DNA of 64,000 nucleotides, taken from NCBI RefSeq assembly GCF_030373245.1, contig NZ_JAUCZF010000002.1, positions 372,001-436,000 on the forward strand. The letters are read 5' to 3'. This DNA is from Hydrogenophaga sp. Lineage in GTDB: Bacteria; Pseudomonadota; Gammaproteobacteria; Burkholderiales; Burkholderiaceae_C. Position 1 is the first letter of the stretch, and each line of letters starts with the position of its first letter. Made by a program: the position numbers and the translations under genes. This document shows, piece after piece, positions 16,274 to 25,613 of the stretch. Under the pieces are notes generated by a model, which was not told where the DNA came from, did no database searches, and was given only the letters and a program-made list of their open reading frames with translations.

Positions 16274-16776
16274 GTTGCGCTTTCCGGTTCCTGCGCACCC
16301 ACATGACCGGGCGGTGGCCGCACGAACACAAACAGCAGGTGCACCGCCGCCGTGATCGCCAGCAGACCCGCCATCACCCAGGCCACAGGCGCCAGAGGCA
16401 GCTGCAGATACACGGTGATGTCGCCGTACTCGGCGAAGCGGTCGGCCCGCATCAGGATCAGCTGGGCCAGGAAGCCGAACACACCGGCGCAGATCAGGTG
16501 GACGATGCTCATCTGCAAGCCCTTGAGCCAGGTCGGGATGAACGGGTCGAGCGAGTCGAACACCACGTGCTCACTGCGCCAGGACACGAGCGGCAGCGCG
16601 CCGAAGATCACGATCACCATCAACACTTCGGTCATCTCCAGGCTGCCTGGGATGGAGTTGTTGAAAAACTTGCGTCCCATCACGTCCAGCAGCGTGAGCC
16701 ACATGATGGCGAAAAGCGCCATGGCTGCCATCAGTCCGGTGGACCAGCGCAGCAGTTTTTCCAGGGTTTTGAGCAT
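16270..16776 (-). CDS. TRAP transporter small permease (DctQ)
   Basis: A 168-residue protein with four membrane helices, the standard DctQ layout. Typical features are the first helix after LEKLLRWSTGL, WLTLLDVMGRKFFNNSIPGSLEMTE (conserved near residues 26-50) and SWRSEHVVFDSL. It forms the membrane complex with DctM, to which it is coupled by an ATGA overlap. A terminator-like hairpin lies between it and the binding protein gene upstream. Confidence 0.93.
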   Translation of the reverse strand: MLKTLEKLLRWSTGLMAAMALFAIMWLTLLDVMGRKFFNNSIPGSLEMTEVLMVIVIFGALPLVSWRSEHVVFDSLDPFIPTWLKGLQMSIVHLICAGVFGFLAQLILMRADRFAEYGDITVYLQLPLAPVAWVMAGLLAITAAVHLLFVFVRPPPGHVGAQEPESAT

Positions 16777-16800
16777 GGGCTTGTATCGGGCCAGATCAAC

Positions 16801-16842
16801 AAAAAACCGGCGAGGCCGCGAATGAACGACAGCCCCGCCGGC
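16801..16842 (-). terminator. Intra-operon terminator-like hairpin between dctP and dctQ
   Basis: On the minus strand a 10-bp stem with one mismatch (16832-16841 with 16807-16816) is followed by six T. It lies directly after the binding protein gene and before dctQ. Partial termination here would give more DctP than permease, as often seen in such operons. Confidence 0.6.
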
Positions 16843-16868
16843 TCGGCGGTGTGAGACCGGCGCCCGGC

Positions 16869-17885
16869 TTACTTCACCTTGGCGATTTCAGCACGGAATT
16901 CAGCCAGCACCTTCTTCGGATCCTTCAGTCCCTTGACCTGGGCATTGGCTGCCCACTTGGTCTCCAGGTAGTCCTGCTTGTCGGCTACCGCCTTCACGAA
17001 GGCCTTGTCGGCCTGGATGCGGGCCACGCCCTGTGCCTTCTGCACGCCTTCGCGACTGGCGGCATCAACCTTGTCCCAGCCTTGGCCGAACATGCGCGCG
17101 GCGGTTTCGCCGGACAGTTTGTCCACCACCGCCTTGTCCTGCGCCGACAGCGCGTTGTACTTGCCCTGATTCATCATGAAGACAAAGCTGGTGTTGTACA
17201 GGCCACCCGGGAAGGTGGTGGCGTGCTTGATCATGCTGAGCTTGAACGAGGCCACCGATTCGTCGGGGAAGAAGGTACCGTCCATGACGCCGGTGGACAG
17301 CAGCTCGAACGATTCCGGCGCGGGCTTGAGGGTGGTGTTCCAGCCCATCGCCTTGGACAGTTCGTTGATGTTGCCGCCACCGATGCGGAACTTCAGCGAA
17401 GCGGCGTCCGCAGCCGACTTCACCGGCTGCTTGGTGTTGAAGATGATGCCCGGGCCGTGGGTGAACACGGCCAGCGCCTTGACGCCGCGGTGCTCGCCCA
17501 GAGGCGCAAAGTACTTGTTGTAAATCCGCTGGTAAGCGACCGAGGTGGCTGTGGAGCTGTCGCCCAGGAACGGGAACTCGGCCACCTGGGTGTTGATGAA
17601 ACGCCCTGGCGTGTAGCCGTCCACCGTGTAGGAGATGTCGGCCAGGCCGTCTCGCACCGCGTCAAAGGTGCCGGGGGCTGCAACCACGCCCTTGGGCAGG
17701 ATGTTGCACTTCATGCGCCCGGCGCTTTCCTTCTCCAGCAGGTCGCACCATTCCTTTTGCACCACGCTCAGCGTGTGGGTGGGTGGCAGCCAGCTCGAGA
17801 CGGCAAACACCGTCTGCGCCGACGCTTGCGCGCCCATCAGCAAGGTGGTCGCACTCAGGGCGGCCAGGGCGTGTCGGGTCTTCAT
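16869..17885 (-). CDS. TRAP transporter substrate-binding protein (DctP)
   Basis: A 338-residue periplasmic binding protein. Residues 1-23 are a signal peptide (ends ASA). The DctP fold is recognisable by SSWLPPTHTLSVVQKEWCD, LKFRIGGGNINELSKAMGWN (with the conserved Arg that binds the substrate carboxylate) and ELLSTGVMDGTFFPDESVASF. Binding to an anionic organic ligand is expected. The start follows an AGGAGA site. It is the first gene of the dctPQM operon, and its promoter must lie in the 375-bp gap shared with etfB. Confidence 0.94.
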   Translation of the reverse strand: MKTRHALAALSATTLLMGAQASAQTVFAVSSWLPPTHTLSVVQKEWCDLLEKESAGRMKCNILPKGVVAAPGTFDAVRDGLADISYTVDGYTPGRFINTQVAEFPFLGDSSTATSVAYQRIYNKYFAPLGEHRGVKALAVFTHGPGIIFNTKQPVKSAADAASLKFRIGGGNINELSKAMGWNTTLKPAPESFELLSTGVMDGTFFPDESVASFKLSMIKHATTFPGGLYNTSFVFMMNQGKYNALSAQDKAVVDKLSGETAARMFGQGWDKVDAASREGVQKAQGVARIQADKAFVKAVADKQDYLETKWAANAQVKGLKDPKKVLAEFRAEIAKVK

Positions 17886-17994
17886 AAGGGGAATCTCCTG
17901 GAACAGGGGTGGAAAGGGCGGGGGAGCGTTGCATCCCATGGCGTTGATCAATATAGGCGAACACCCCTGCGCCCCGCCTCCAGACTAACCCGAA

Positions 17995-18018
17995 TTAACC
18001 GACCGTTCGGTTGGTAAA
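17995..18018. promoter_or_regulatory. Palindromic operator candidate 1 (TetR-type)
   Basis: TTAACCGACCGTTCGGTTGG and the next four bases form a 24-bp dyad in which 18 positions match their complement. The core GACCGTTC is identical to that of the second site at 18109-18116. Spacing and form fit a TetR-family dimer site. It could serve either dctP or etfB. Confidence 0.5.
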
Positions 18019-18066
18019 TTAGCCGATACGTGTTCTCCCATCGCAGAGAGCGCACAAAAACCCGCG

Positions 18067-18096
18067 TTAGGTGATCCGGGCCGCATCCTCTATAAT
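18067..18096 (+). promoter_or_regulatory. Candidate sigma-70 promoter for etfBA
   Basis: A perfect TATAAT at 18091-18096 is preceded 18 bases upstream by TTAGGT (18067-18072), a weak -35. The transcription start would fall near 18103, inside the second palindrome and about 160 bases before the etfB ATG. Confidence 0.55.
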
Positions 18097-18100
18097 TTAA

Positions 18101-18124
18101 AAAAGCACGACCGTTCGTTTTATC
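18101..18124. promoter_or_regulatory. Palindromic operator candidate 2 (TetR-type) over the etf start site
   Basis: ACGACCGTTCGT is centred between 18112 and 18113 with AT-rich flanks, and the core GACCGTTC equals that of site 1, 108 bp away. It directly follows the -10 box, so a bound repressor would block etf transcription. A fatty-acid-responsive TetR regulator (FadP or PsrA type) is a reasonable guess, not shown. Confidence 0.55.
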
Positions 18125-18260
18125 AATGGATCAGCAAGGTTCACCGCAGCGGTGGGCCTTCACCGGCTGCAGCGAAGGGCCGGGCATACAATCATCCAAT
18201 TGACGTGCACGTCAACGCGTCAGCCATCTTTCAGTCCCCCATCTTCAGGAGTTTCCGATC

Positions 18261-19010
18261 ATGAAAATCATCGTCCCCGTCAAGCGCGTGGTGGACTACA
18301 ACGTCAAAGTACGAGTGAAGAGCGATGGCAGCGGTGTGGACATCGCCAACGTGAAGATGAGCATGAACCCGTTTGACGAGATTGCCGTCGAAGAAGCGGT
18401 GCGCCTGAAAGAAAAGGGCGCGGCGACCGAGGTGATCGCCGTTTCCTGTGGCGACGCCAAGTGCCAGGAGACGCTGCGCACCGCGATGGCCATCGGCGCC
18501 GACCGCGCCATCCTGATCGAATCCACCGAAGAGCTGCAGCCCCTGGCGGTGGCCAAGCTGCTCAAGGCCTTGTTCGACAAAGAGCAACCTGGCCTGGTCA
18601 TCCTCGGCAAACAAGCCATCGACGACGACTGCAACCAGACGGGTCAGATGCTTGCGGCCCTGGCCGACCTGCCTCAGGCCACCTTCGCCAACAAGGTGGA
18701 AGTGGCCGATGGCAAGGCCAGCGTGACCCGGGAGGTGGACGGCGGTCTGGAGACGCTCTCGATCACGCTGCCTGCGGTCATCACCACGGACCTGCGCCTG
18801 AACGAGCCGCGCTACGTGACGCTGCCCAACATCATGAAGGCGAAGAAAAAGACGCTGGACATCATGAAGCCGGAAGACCTGGGCGTGGACGTGACCCCGC
18901 GCCTGAAGACGCTCAAAGTCAGCGAGCCGCCCAAGCGCGGCGCCGGCATCATGGTGCCCGATGTGGCCACGCTGGTGGACAAGCTGAAGAACGAAGCCAA
19001 GGTTATTTGA
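18261..19010 (+). CDS. etfB: Electron transfer flavoprotein beta subunit
   Basis: A 249-residue AMP-binding subunit of ETF, which carries electrons from acyl-CoA dehydrogenases to ETF-quinone oxidoreductase. It begins [20 protein letters not shown], and contains [17 protein letters not shown] and the beta-subunit signature [21 protein letters not shown] near residues 114-134, followed by [11 protein letters not shown]. An AGGAG sits 9 bases before the ATG. It precedes etfA and an acyl-CoA dehydrogenase gene on the same strand, and two operator-like palindromes lie upstream. Confidence 0.97.
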   Translation: MKIIVPVKRVVDYNVKVRVKSDGSGVDIANVKMSMNPFDEIAVEEAVRLKEKGAATEVIAVSCGDAKCQETLRTAMAIGADRAILIESTEELQPLAVAKLLKALFDKEQPGLVILGKQAIDDDCNQTGQMLAALADLPQATFANKVEVADGKASVTREVDGGLETLSITLPAVITTDLRLNEPRYVTLPNIMKAKKKTLDIMKPEDLGVDVTPRLKTLKVSEPPKRGAGIMVPDVATLVDKLKNEAKVI

Positions 19011-19113
19011 CACCCCCGCGCCGCACATTGGGCTTCCCCCCGCGCCGCGCTTGCAGCGCGTCACCCCCCCAGGGGGCGAAGCTGGCGGCCCGGCGAAGCC
19101 GGTTCCGCGGCTT
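19011..19113 (-). repeat. Dispersed GC-rich repeat, copy 4, between etfB and etfA
   Basis: Present in the opposite orientation: GGCGAAGCCGGTTCCGCGG is the complement of the arm seen in other copies, with CCCCC and GCGCCG tracts to its left. It accounts for most of the unusually long 158-bp gap between two genes of one complex. Confidence 0.65.
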
Positions 19114-19168
19114 CCTGGAACAAGACACGCGAACCTCACGCACTCTTTCGTAAGACAGGATTTGAACC

Positions 19169-20101
19169 ATGACTTCTCTCGTTATTGCTGAACACGACAA
19201 CGCTTCGATCAAGGGCGCCACCCTCAACACAGTGACCGCTGCCGCTGCCTGCGGTGGTGACGTGCATGTGCTGGTGGCCGGTCACAACGCTGGGGAAGCG
19301 GCCAAGGCGGCCGCCGCGATTGCCGGCGTGGCCAAGGTGATCCATGCCGATGGCGAAGGCCTGGCCCATGGTCTGGCCGAAAACGTGGCAGCTCAGGTAC
19401 TGGCCATCGCATCCGGCTACAGCCACATCCTGTTCCCCGCCACCGCTTCGGGCAAGAACATCGCGCCGCGCGTGGCCGCCAAGCTCGATGTGGCCCAGAT
19501 CAGCGACATCACCAAGGTTGAATCGCCCGACACCTTTGAGCGCCCGATCTACGCCGGCAACGCCATGGCCGTGGTGCAGAGCAGCGATGCCACCAAGGTG
19601 ATCACGGTGCGCACCACCGGATTCGACCCGGCAGCCGCCAACGGTGGCAACGCCCCAGTGGAAATCGCCGCCGCCCAGGCCGACAGTGGCAAGACCACCT
19701 TTGTGGGCAGCGAGATCGCCAAAAGCGACCGCCCCGAACTCACCGCCGCCAAGGTCATCGTTTCAGGTGGCCGCGCACTGGGTTCCAGCGAGAAGTTCGA
19801 CGAAGTGATGACGCCGCTGGCCGACAAGCTCGGCGCCGCGTTGGGCGCCAGCCGCGCCGCCGTGGATGCAGGCTACGCCCCCAACGATTGGCAGGTCGGC
19901 CAGACCGGCAAGATCGTGGCGCCTCAGCTCTACGTGGCCTGCGGCATCTCGGGTGCCATCCAGCACTTGGCTGGCATGAAGGATTCCAAGGTCATCGTGG
20001 CCATCAACAAAGACCCCGAAGCCCCGATTTTCGGCGTGGCCGATTACGGGCTGGAGGCCGACCTGTTCGACGCGGTGCCTGAACTGACCAAGGCACTCTG
20101 A
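19169..20101 (+). CDS. etfA: Electron transfer flavoprotein alpha subunit
   Basis: A 310-residue FAD-binding subunit of ETF. The N-terminal domain starts [20 protein letters not shown]. The C-terminal FAD domain shows [10 protein letters not shown]-like [15 protein letters not shown], then [23 protein letters not shown], and the diagnostic [19 protein letters not shown] and [19 protein letters not shown]. Length is normal. It is separated from etfB by a repeat copy and followed by a strong terminator, so the acyl-CoA dehydrogenase downstream probably needs read-through or its own promoter. Confidence 0.97.
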   Translation: MTSLVIAEHDNASIKGATLNTVTAAAACGGDVHVLVAGHNAGEAAKAAAAIAGVAKVIHADGEGLAHGLAENVAAQVLAIASGYSHILFPATASGKNIAPRVAAKLDVAQISDITKVESPDTFERPIYAGNAMAVVQSSDATKVITVRTTGFDPAAANGGNAPVEIAAAQADSGKTTFVGSEIAKSDRPELTAAKVIVSGGRALGSSEKFDEVMTPLADKLGAALGASRAAVDAGYAPNDWQVGQTGKIVAPQLYVACGISGAIQHLAGMKDSKVIVAINKDPEAPIFGVADYGLEADLFDAVPELTKAL

Positions 20102-20118
20102 CACGCCAGACCCTGAAC

Positions 20119-20145
20119 AGGGCATCGTGTTCGATGCCCTTTTTT
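20119..20145 (+). terminator. Rho-independent terminator after etfA
   Basis: A nine-bp perfect stem AGGGCATCG/CGATGCCCT with a TGTT loop is followed by TTTTT. It starts 18 bases after the etfA stop. Confidence 0.9.
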
Positions 20146-20177
20146 CTATCCGATTTTTGCGACACCTGAGGCACAAG

Positions 20178-21968
20178 ATGAGCTACACCGCCCCCCTGAA
20201 AGACATGCTGTTCAACATCGAGCACCTGGCGCGCATCGACCAGGTGGCGGCCATGCCCGGTTTCGAAGACGCGGGTCTGGAGACCGCGCAGGCGGTGCTG
20301 GAGGAATGTGCCAAGCTCAACGAGGGCGTGCTGTCTCCCCTGAACTGGGAGGGCGACAAGAACCCGTCCAGCTTCAAGGCTGGCGTGGTCACCACCACGC
20401 CGGGCTTCAAGGAAGCGTTCAAGCAGTACACCGAAGGCGGCTGGCAGGGCCTGCAGCACCCGGTGGATTTTGGTGGCCAGGGCCTGCCCAAAACCATCGG
20501 TGCGGCCTGCGGCGAAATGTTGAACAGCGCCAACATGAGCTTTGCCTTGTGTCCCTTGCTGACCGATGGCGCCATCGAAGCCCTGCTGACCGCTGGCAGC
20601 GACGAACTCAAGGCGATCTACCTGGAGAAACTGGTCAGCGGCCAGTGGACTGGCACCATGAACCTCACCGAACCACAGGCCGGCAGCGACCTGGCGGCGG
20701 TGCGCAGCCGTGCCGAGCCACAGCCCGACGGCACCTACAAGGTGTTCGGCACCAAGATCTACATCACCTACGGTGAGCACGATATGGCCGAAAACATCGT
20801 GCACCTCGTGCTGGCCCGCGTGACCGGAGCGCCCGAGGGCGTGAAGGGCATCAGTCTGTTTGTGGTGCCGAAGTTCATGGTGAACAAGGACGGTTCGCTG
20901 GGCGAGCGCAACGACGTGCACTGCGTGTCCATCGAGCACAAGATGGGCATCAAGGCCAGCCCCACAGCGGTGCTGCAGTACGGCGACCACGGTGGCGCTG
21001 TGGGCTACATCGTGGGTGAGGAAAACCGCGGCCTGGAGTACATGTTCATCATGATGAACGCGGCGCGTTATGCGGTGGGTGTGCAGGGCATCGCGATCGC
21101 CGAGCGCTCGTACCAGAAGGCTGTGGGTTATGCCAGGGACCGCGTGCAGAGCCGCCCCGTGGACGGCAGCATGAGCGCGGCTGCGCCCATCATCCACCAC
21201 CCCGATGTGAAGCGCATGCTCATGACCATGCGTGCCTACACCGAAGGCTGCCGCGCCATGGCCGCCGTCGCTGCGGCGGCCTACGACGCGGCGCATCACC
21301 ACCCTGACGCCGCCGCCCGCAAGGAGAACGCGGCTTTCTACGAATTCCTGGTGCCGCTGGTCAAGGGCTACAGCACCGAGATGAGCCTGGAGGTCACCTC
21401 GCTGGGTGTGCAGGTGCACGGTGGCATGGGTTTCATCGAAGAGACCGGTGCGGCCCAGTACTACCGAGACGCCAAGATCCTCACCATCTACGAAGGCACC
21501 ACCGCCATCCAGGCCAACGATCTGGTGGGCCGCAAGACGGCGCGCGACGGCGGCACTGGCGCCAAGGCGATTGCGGCGCAGATCGAGAGAACCGAGGCCG
21601 ATCTGGTCAAGCGTGGCAGCGTGCAGGCGCTGGCCGTGGCCAAGCGGCTCACTGCCGCCCGGCAGGCGTTTGTGGACGTGGTCGAGTTCATCGCCGCCAA
21701 CACCCGCAGCAACCCCAACGCCGCATTCGCCGGCAGCGTGCCCTACCTGATGCTGGCAGGCAACCTGATGGCCGGCTGGCAGTTGGCCCGCGCGCTGCTG
21801 GTCGCCGAAGAACAGCTCACCGCCGGCATCGAGCCCACCTTCATGCAGAGCAAGATCACCACCGCGCGCTTCTACGCTGACCACATCCTCAGCCGCGCCC
21901 CAGGCACGCGGGACGCGATCGTGGATGGTGCCGACGCGGTCACCGCGCTGTCTGCCGACGCTTTCTGA
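20178..21968 (+). CDS. Acyl-CoA dehydrogenase, long (about 600 residue) type
   Basis: A 596-residue flavoenzyme that introduces the alpha-beta double bond in an acyl-CoA and passes electrons to ETF. It has MNLTEPQAGSDLAAVRS (FAD/substrate loop near residue 158), the IYITYGEHDM segment, RYAVGVQGIAIAERSYQKA, and EVTSLGVQVHGGMGFIEETG with DAKILTIYEGTTAIQANDL at the C-terminal FAD contact. The long form with an extra C-terminal helical domain resembles medium/long-chain and DmdC-like enzymes. Its place behind etfBA suits this role. The start at 20178 matches the family N-terminus MSYTAPLKDMLFN. Confidence 0.94.
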   Translation: MSYTAPLKDMLFNIEHLARIDQVAAMPGFEDAGLETAQAVLEECAKLNEGVLSPLNWEGDKNPSSFKAGVVTTTPGFKEAFKQYTEGGWQGLQHPVDFGGQGLPKTIGAACGEMLNSANMSFALCPLLTDGAIEALLTAGSDELKAIYLEKLVSGQWTGTMNLTEPQAGSDLAAVRSRAEPQPDGTYKVFGTKIYITYGEHDMAENIVHLVLARVTGAPEGVKGISLFVVPKFMVNKDGSLGERNDVHCVSIEHKMGIKASPTAVLQYGDHGGAVGYIVGEENRGLEYMFIMMNAARYAVGVQGIAIAERSYQKAVGYARDRVQSRPVDGSMSAAAPIIHHPDVKRMLMTMRAYTEGCRAMAAVAAAAYDAAHHHPDAAARKENAAFYEFLVPLVKGYSTEMSLEVTSLGVQVHGGMGFIEETGAAQYYRDAKILTIYEGTTAIQANDLVGRKTARDGGTGAKAIAAQIERTEADLVKRGSVQALAVAKRLTAARQAFVDVVEFIAANTRSNPNAAFAGSVPYLMLAGNLMAGWQLARALLVAEEQLTAGIEPTFMQSKITTARFYADHILSRAPGTRDAIVDGADAVTALSADAF

Positions 21969-22066
21969 AGTCCGCCTGCTGAGTGTCTGCGCGTGCTGTC
22001 GCCGCATCGACACGGCGGGCAGCAGACAGCGTCCAGAATGCACCGATCCCCCCACCCGGAGACCCC

Positions 22067-23047
22067 ATGACCGCACCCGCGCGCTACCTGCCTCCCGTTC
22101 TCAAGAACATCAAATTTCCCGTCATCGGCTCGCCGCTGTTCATCATCAGCAACCCCAAACTGGTGATCGCTCAGTGCAAGGCCGGCGTGGTCGGGTCCAT
22201 GCCCGCGCTCAATGCGCGCCCCGCCTCGCAGCTGGATGAATGGCTGGCCGAAATCACCGAGGCGCTGGCCGCGCACGATCAGGCGAACCCAGACAACAAA
22301 GCCGCGCCATTTGCCATCAACCAGATCGTGCACAAGAGCAACGACCGCCTGGAGCACGACATGCAGGTGTGTGCGAAGTACAAGGTGCCGATCATCATCA
22401 CCAGCCTGGGCGCCCGCGAAGATGTGAACAAGGGCGTGCAGGCCTGGGGTGGCGTGGTGCTGCACGACGTGATCAACAACGTTTTTGCCCGCAAGGCGAT
22501 CGAGAAGGGCGCTGACGGCCTGATTCCCGTGGCGGCAGGCGCGGGTGGTCACGCCAGCGTGAAAAGCCCGTTTGCCATGGTGCAGGAAATTCGCGAGTGG
22601 TTTGGCGGCCCGGTGGCGCTGTCCGGCTCGATTGCATCGGGCGGTGCGGTTCTCGCGGCGCAGGCCATGGGTGCCGATTTCGCCTACATCGGCTCGGCTT
22701 TCATCGCCACCGACGAAGCGCGCGCAGTGGACGGCTACAAGCAGATGATCACCGAGAGCAACTCGGATGACATCGTCTACAGCAACTTCTACACCGGCAT
22801 TCACGGCAACTACCTCAAGGGCAGTATCCGCAACGCCGGCATGGACCCGGATAAGCTGCCCGAGAGCGACCCCAGCAAGATGAACTTCTCCACTGGCGAA
22901 GGCGCCAACGCGGCCAAGGCCTGGAAAGACATCTGGGGCTGTGGCCAGGGCATCGGCGCCATCCGCGAAGTGATGCCGGCCGCCGATCTGGTGGCGCGCT
23001 TCAAGCGCGAGTATGCCGAGGCCAAAGCCCGTATTTGCTCCGGCTAG
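22067..23047 (+). CDS. Nitronate monooxygenase family FMN protein (NPD-like)
   Basis: A 326-residue TIM-barrel flavoprotein. Visible are FPVIGSPLFIISNPKLVIAQ at the N-terminus, GLIPVAAGAGGHASVKSPFA (with the conserved His region) near residue 148 and GSIASGGAVLAAQAMGADFAYIGSAF near residue 183. It belongs to the class that includes proteins annotated as 2-nitropropane dioxygenase or enoyl reductase-like; the substrate is unknown. The 2-base context around ATG 22067 follows a GGAGACC stretch. It lies after the acyl-CoA dehydrogenase with a gap under 100 bp, so it may share that transcript. Confidence 0.9.
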   Translation: MTAPARYLPPVLKNIKFPVIGSPLFIISNPKLVIAQCKAGVVGSMPALNARPASQLDEWLAEITEALAAHDQANPDNKAAPFAINQIVHKSNDRLEHDMQVCAKYKVPIIITSLGAREDVNKGVQAWGGVVLHDVINNVFARKAIEKGADGLIPVAAGAGGHASVKSPFAMVQEIREWFGGPVALSGSIASGGAVLAAQAMGADFAYIGSAFIATDEARAVDGYKQMITESNSDDIVYSNFYTGIHGNYLKGSIRNAGMDPDKLPESDPSKMNFSTGEGANAAKAWKDIWGCGQGIGAIREVMPAADLVARFKREYAEAKARICSG

Positions 23048-23082
23048 AGCCATCTCCGGAGCGCGTGCCCTGCCCAGGGCTC

Positions 23083-23155
23083 CCGTGGAACCGGCTTTGC
23101 CGGGCCACAGGGAGCGTTGCCTTCAGGGGGAAGACGCAAAGCGGCGCAGGGGGCA
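23083..23155 (+). repeat. Dispersed GC-rich repeat, copy 5
   Basis: Contains GTGGAACCGGCTTTGCCGGG and the core GACGCAAAGCGGCGCAGGGG. It lies between the convergent ends of the nitronate monooxygenase and PBP1a genes. Confidence 0.8.
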
Positions 23156-23157
23156 GC

Positions 23158-25440
23158 TCACTTGAACCAATCTTTGATCGCGTCGATCAAGGTGGGTGGT
23201 CCAGCGTACTGCGTGCCGCTGCCGTCGGAGATGGCAGCCACCGCACCGCCGTTCTGCCACTCGCTGTAGAGCCAGTCGTCCCCCTCACGCATCAGGCCCG
23301 CGGGCGCCTGGCCAGGGGTACTGATCGGCACGCCCTTCAACGCCTTGGCCATGTAGTCGATCCAGATCGGCAGGGCGAGTCGGCCGCCCGATTCGTGATC
23401 GCCCAGGCTGCGCGGCTTGTCGTGGCCCAGCCAGACCACCGCTGCCAGGGTGGGCTGGTAGCCGGCGAACCAGGCGTCGACCACGTCGTTGGTGGTGCCG
23501 GTCTTGCCGTAGATGTCGGGGCGCTTGAGAGCGGTCTGGGCGCGTGCCGCGGTGCCCACGCGCGTCACATCGGCCAGCAGGCTGTTCATCACGTAGGCAT
23601 TGCGCGCTGGGATGGCGCGGTTGTCGTCGGTCAGCACCGGCGGTGGTGGCGCTTCGAACAGCAGCTTGCCCTGCGCGTCGACGATCTTCTCGATCACCAC
23701 CGGTTCCACGTTCCAGCCGCCATTGGCCAGCGTCCCGTAGGCACGGGCCATTTGCAGCGGTGTGACCAGGCCGGTGCCCAGGGCCAGGGTGAGGTTGTCA
23801 GGCTGGCGTTGCGCGTCCAGGCCGAAGCGGGTGGTCCAGTCCCGGGCGCGCTGGGTGCCGGTGTGCTGCAGCACGCGCACACTCACCAGGTTGCTGGACT
23901 TGGCCAGCGCCTGGCGCATGGTGATCGGACCAGCCTCGGTACCACCGCTGTTGCCCGGGCTCCAGCCATTGGCCGCGGTGAACGGCAGGTCGTCGATCAG
24001 GGTGCCCGGCATCACGCGCTCTTCCAGCGCGGCCGAGTAAAGAAGTGGCTTGATGGCCGAGCCGGGCTGGCGCCAGCTTTGCGTGACGTGGTTGAAGGGT
24101 TGCTTCGAGAAGTCGAATCCGCCCACCAGGGCGAGCACGCGGCCGGTGCGCGGGTCAAGCGCCACCAGCGCGGCTTCGGCTTCCGGCCATTGGGTGATGG
24201 CCCATGCCTTGCCGCTGGCCAGGACTCGCACCACCGAACCGCGCTGCACCCGAAGGGCCGGCTTGGCCTTGGACGTGAGGCCCGCCGTGGCCTGGCGCAA
24301 GCCTTTGCCCTCGATGGTCAGGCGTTCGCCATCGGCCAGCTGCACCTGCACCGACTTCGCACTTGCTGCCAGCACCACGGCCAGCCGCAGCACATCGTCG
24401 TCCCGCTGGCCTTTGAGGCCTTCGGCGATCGCGTTGTCGAGTTCGCTGCCGTCGGCCTTCGGCAGTTCGATCTGGTCTTCCGGCCCGCGCCAGGCACTGC
24501 GCGCTTCCAGCGCCATCACGCCGCGGTGCACGGCGTCGGTGGCAGCGCGCTGGTCGGCGGCGCGCAGCGAGGTTGTCACTCGGATACCGCTGGAATAGGC
24601 CTCGGTGCCGAAGCGCTCGACCACCGCGCGGCGCGCCATCTCGGCCACGTGTGCGGCCTCTACGCTGCGCTGCCCTGGCGTTCGGATGCTGAGCTTCTCG
24701 GCACGCGCGCTGGCCAGCTGCTGTTCGGTGATGGCACCGACGGTGCGCATGCGCTCCAGTACCACGCGCTGGCGTGCGGTGGCCCGCTGGAAGTTGGTCA
24801 CCGGGTTGGCGTAGTAGGGGTTCTGCGGCAGGCCGGCCAGCATCGCCGTCTCGGCCAGCGAGAGCTGGTCCATGGGCTTGCCGAAATAGGTCTTGGCGGC
24901 AGCCGCGAAGCCGTAGGCGCGCTGGCCGAGGAAGATTTCGTTGAGGTAGATCTCCAGGATGCGGTCCTTGGACAGCGCATCCTCGACCTTGAAGGCCAGC
25001 AGGATTTCCTTGGCCTTGCGCTCCACCGTGCGCTCGCGGGTGAGCAGCATGGTGCGCACCAGTTGCTGGGTGATGGTGCTCGCGCCCTGAGTGCGCCCGC
25101 CGGTGAGCATGGCGATTGCGGCGCGCGCCATGCCCTTGGGGTCGACCCCGTTGTGCTCGCGAAAGCGCGCGTCTTCGACCGCCAGCACCGCGTCCTGCAA
25201 AAGCTTGGGCGTGCGCGCCAGCGGCACATACTCACGCCGCTCGGTGCCGAACTGCGCGATCTCCACGCCGTCGGCGGTGAGCACCTGCAGCGGCAGCTTG
25301 GGCTGGTACTGCACGATGCGGTCGATGGCCGGCAGATCGAAGGCCGCGACTGGCGCGGGGACCGTGGCGATGCATGTGGCAGTCACAGCGACCGCCAGCA
25401 GGGGCTTGATCAAGGGAGACGGAAGGGGCAAGCGAAACAT
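23158..25440 (-). CDS. Class A penicillin-binding protein (PBP1a type)
   Basis: A 760-residue bifunctional peptidoglycan synthase. After one N-terminal membrane segment (residues 10-33) comes the glycosyltransferase domain, with catalytic Glu89 in AVEDARFREHNGVD, GASTITQQLVRTMLLT and RKAKEILLAFKVE. The transpeptidase domain shows the SxxK motif in PGSAIKPLLYSA, SSN in KSSNLVSVRV and KTGTTNDVVDAWFAGY. It polymerises and cross-links glycan strands in the periplasm. The symbol is not given because several class A paralogues usually exist. It lies alone on the minus strand. Confidence 0.93.
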   Translation of the reverse strand: MFRLPLPSPLIKPLLAVAVTATCIATVPAPVAAFDLPAIDRIVQYQPKLPLQVLTADGVEIAQFGTERREYVPLARTPKLLQDAVLAVEDARFREHNGVDPKGMARAAIAMLTGGRTQGASTITQQLVRTMLLTRERTVERKAKEILLAFKVEDALSKDRILEIYLNEIFLGQRAYGFAAAAKTYFGKPMDQLSLAETAMLAGLPQNPYYANPVTNFQRATARQRVVLERMRTVGAITEQQLASARAEKLSIRTPGQRSVEAAHVAEMARRAVVERFGTEAYSSGIRVTTSLRAADQRAATDAVHRGVMALEARSAWRGPEDQIELPKADGSELDNAIAEGLKGQRDDDVLRLAVVLAASAKSVQVQLADGERLTIEGKGLRQATAGLTSKAKPALRVQRGSVVRVLASGKAWAITQWPEAEAALVALDPRTGRVLALVGGFDFSKQPFNHVTQSWRQPGSAIKPLLYSAALEERVMPGTLIDDLPFTAANGWSPGNSGGTEAGPITMRQALAKSSNLVSVRVLQHTGTQRARDWTTRFGLDAQRQPDNLTLALGTGLVTPLQMARAYGTLANGGWNVEPVVIEKIVDAQGKLLFEAPPPPVLTDDNRAIPARNAYVMNSLLADVTRVGTAARAQTALKRPDIYGKTGTTNDVVDAWFAGYQPTLAAVVWLGHDKPRSLGDHESGGRLALPIWIDYMAKALKGVPISTPGQAPAGLMREGDDWLYSEWQNGGAVAAISDGSGTQYAGPPTLIDAIKDWFK

Positions 25441-25613
25441 GTCTTGCGATTATCCCGGCGCCGTGTGAAGCGGGTGTGAGGTGATCTGCGCCGGGGTGTA
25501 ACCGGGTGTGAGGCCCGTGTCGGCCTGGTCTCCCTCGATGGAGTCGCCGTCTGGCCAGGAACTCCGCACTCAGCAGGCAATCTCACAGAGCCTTTCATCA
25601 GCAGATCACCGAT

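Larger units (their letters stand above)
17886..18260. other. 375-bp divergent control region between dctP and etfB
   Basis: No gene is seen. The region holds two related palindromes, a clear promoter for etfB and the start signals of dctP. Its right part is AT-richer than average. Confidence 0.7.

Noticed and set aside
25471-25513. Direct repeat CGGGTGTGAGG, twice, upstream of the SOUL gene
   Set aside because: Two 11-bp copies 32 bp apart in GC-rich DNA next to a start are suggestive but have no known binding protein; too weak to call.
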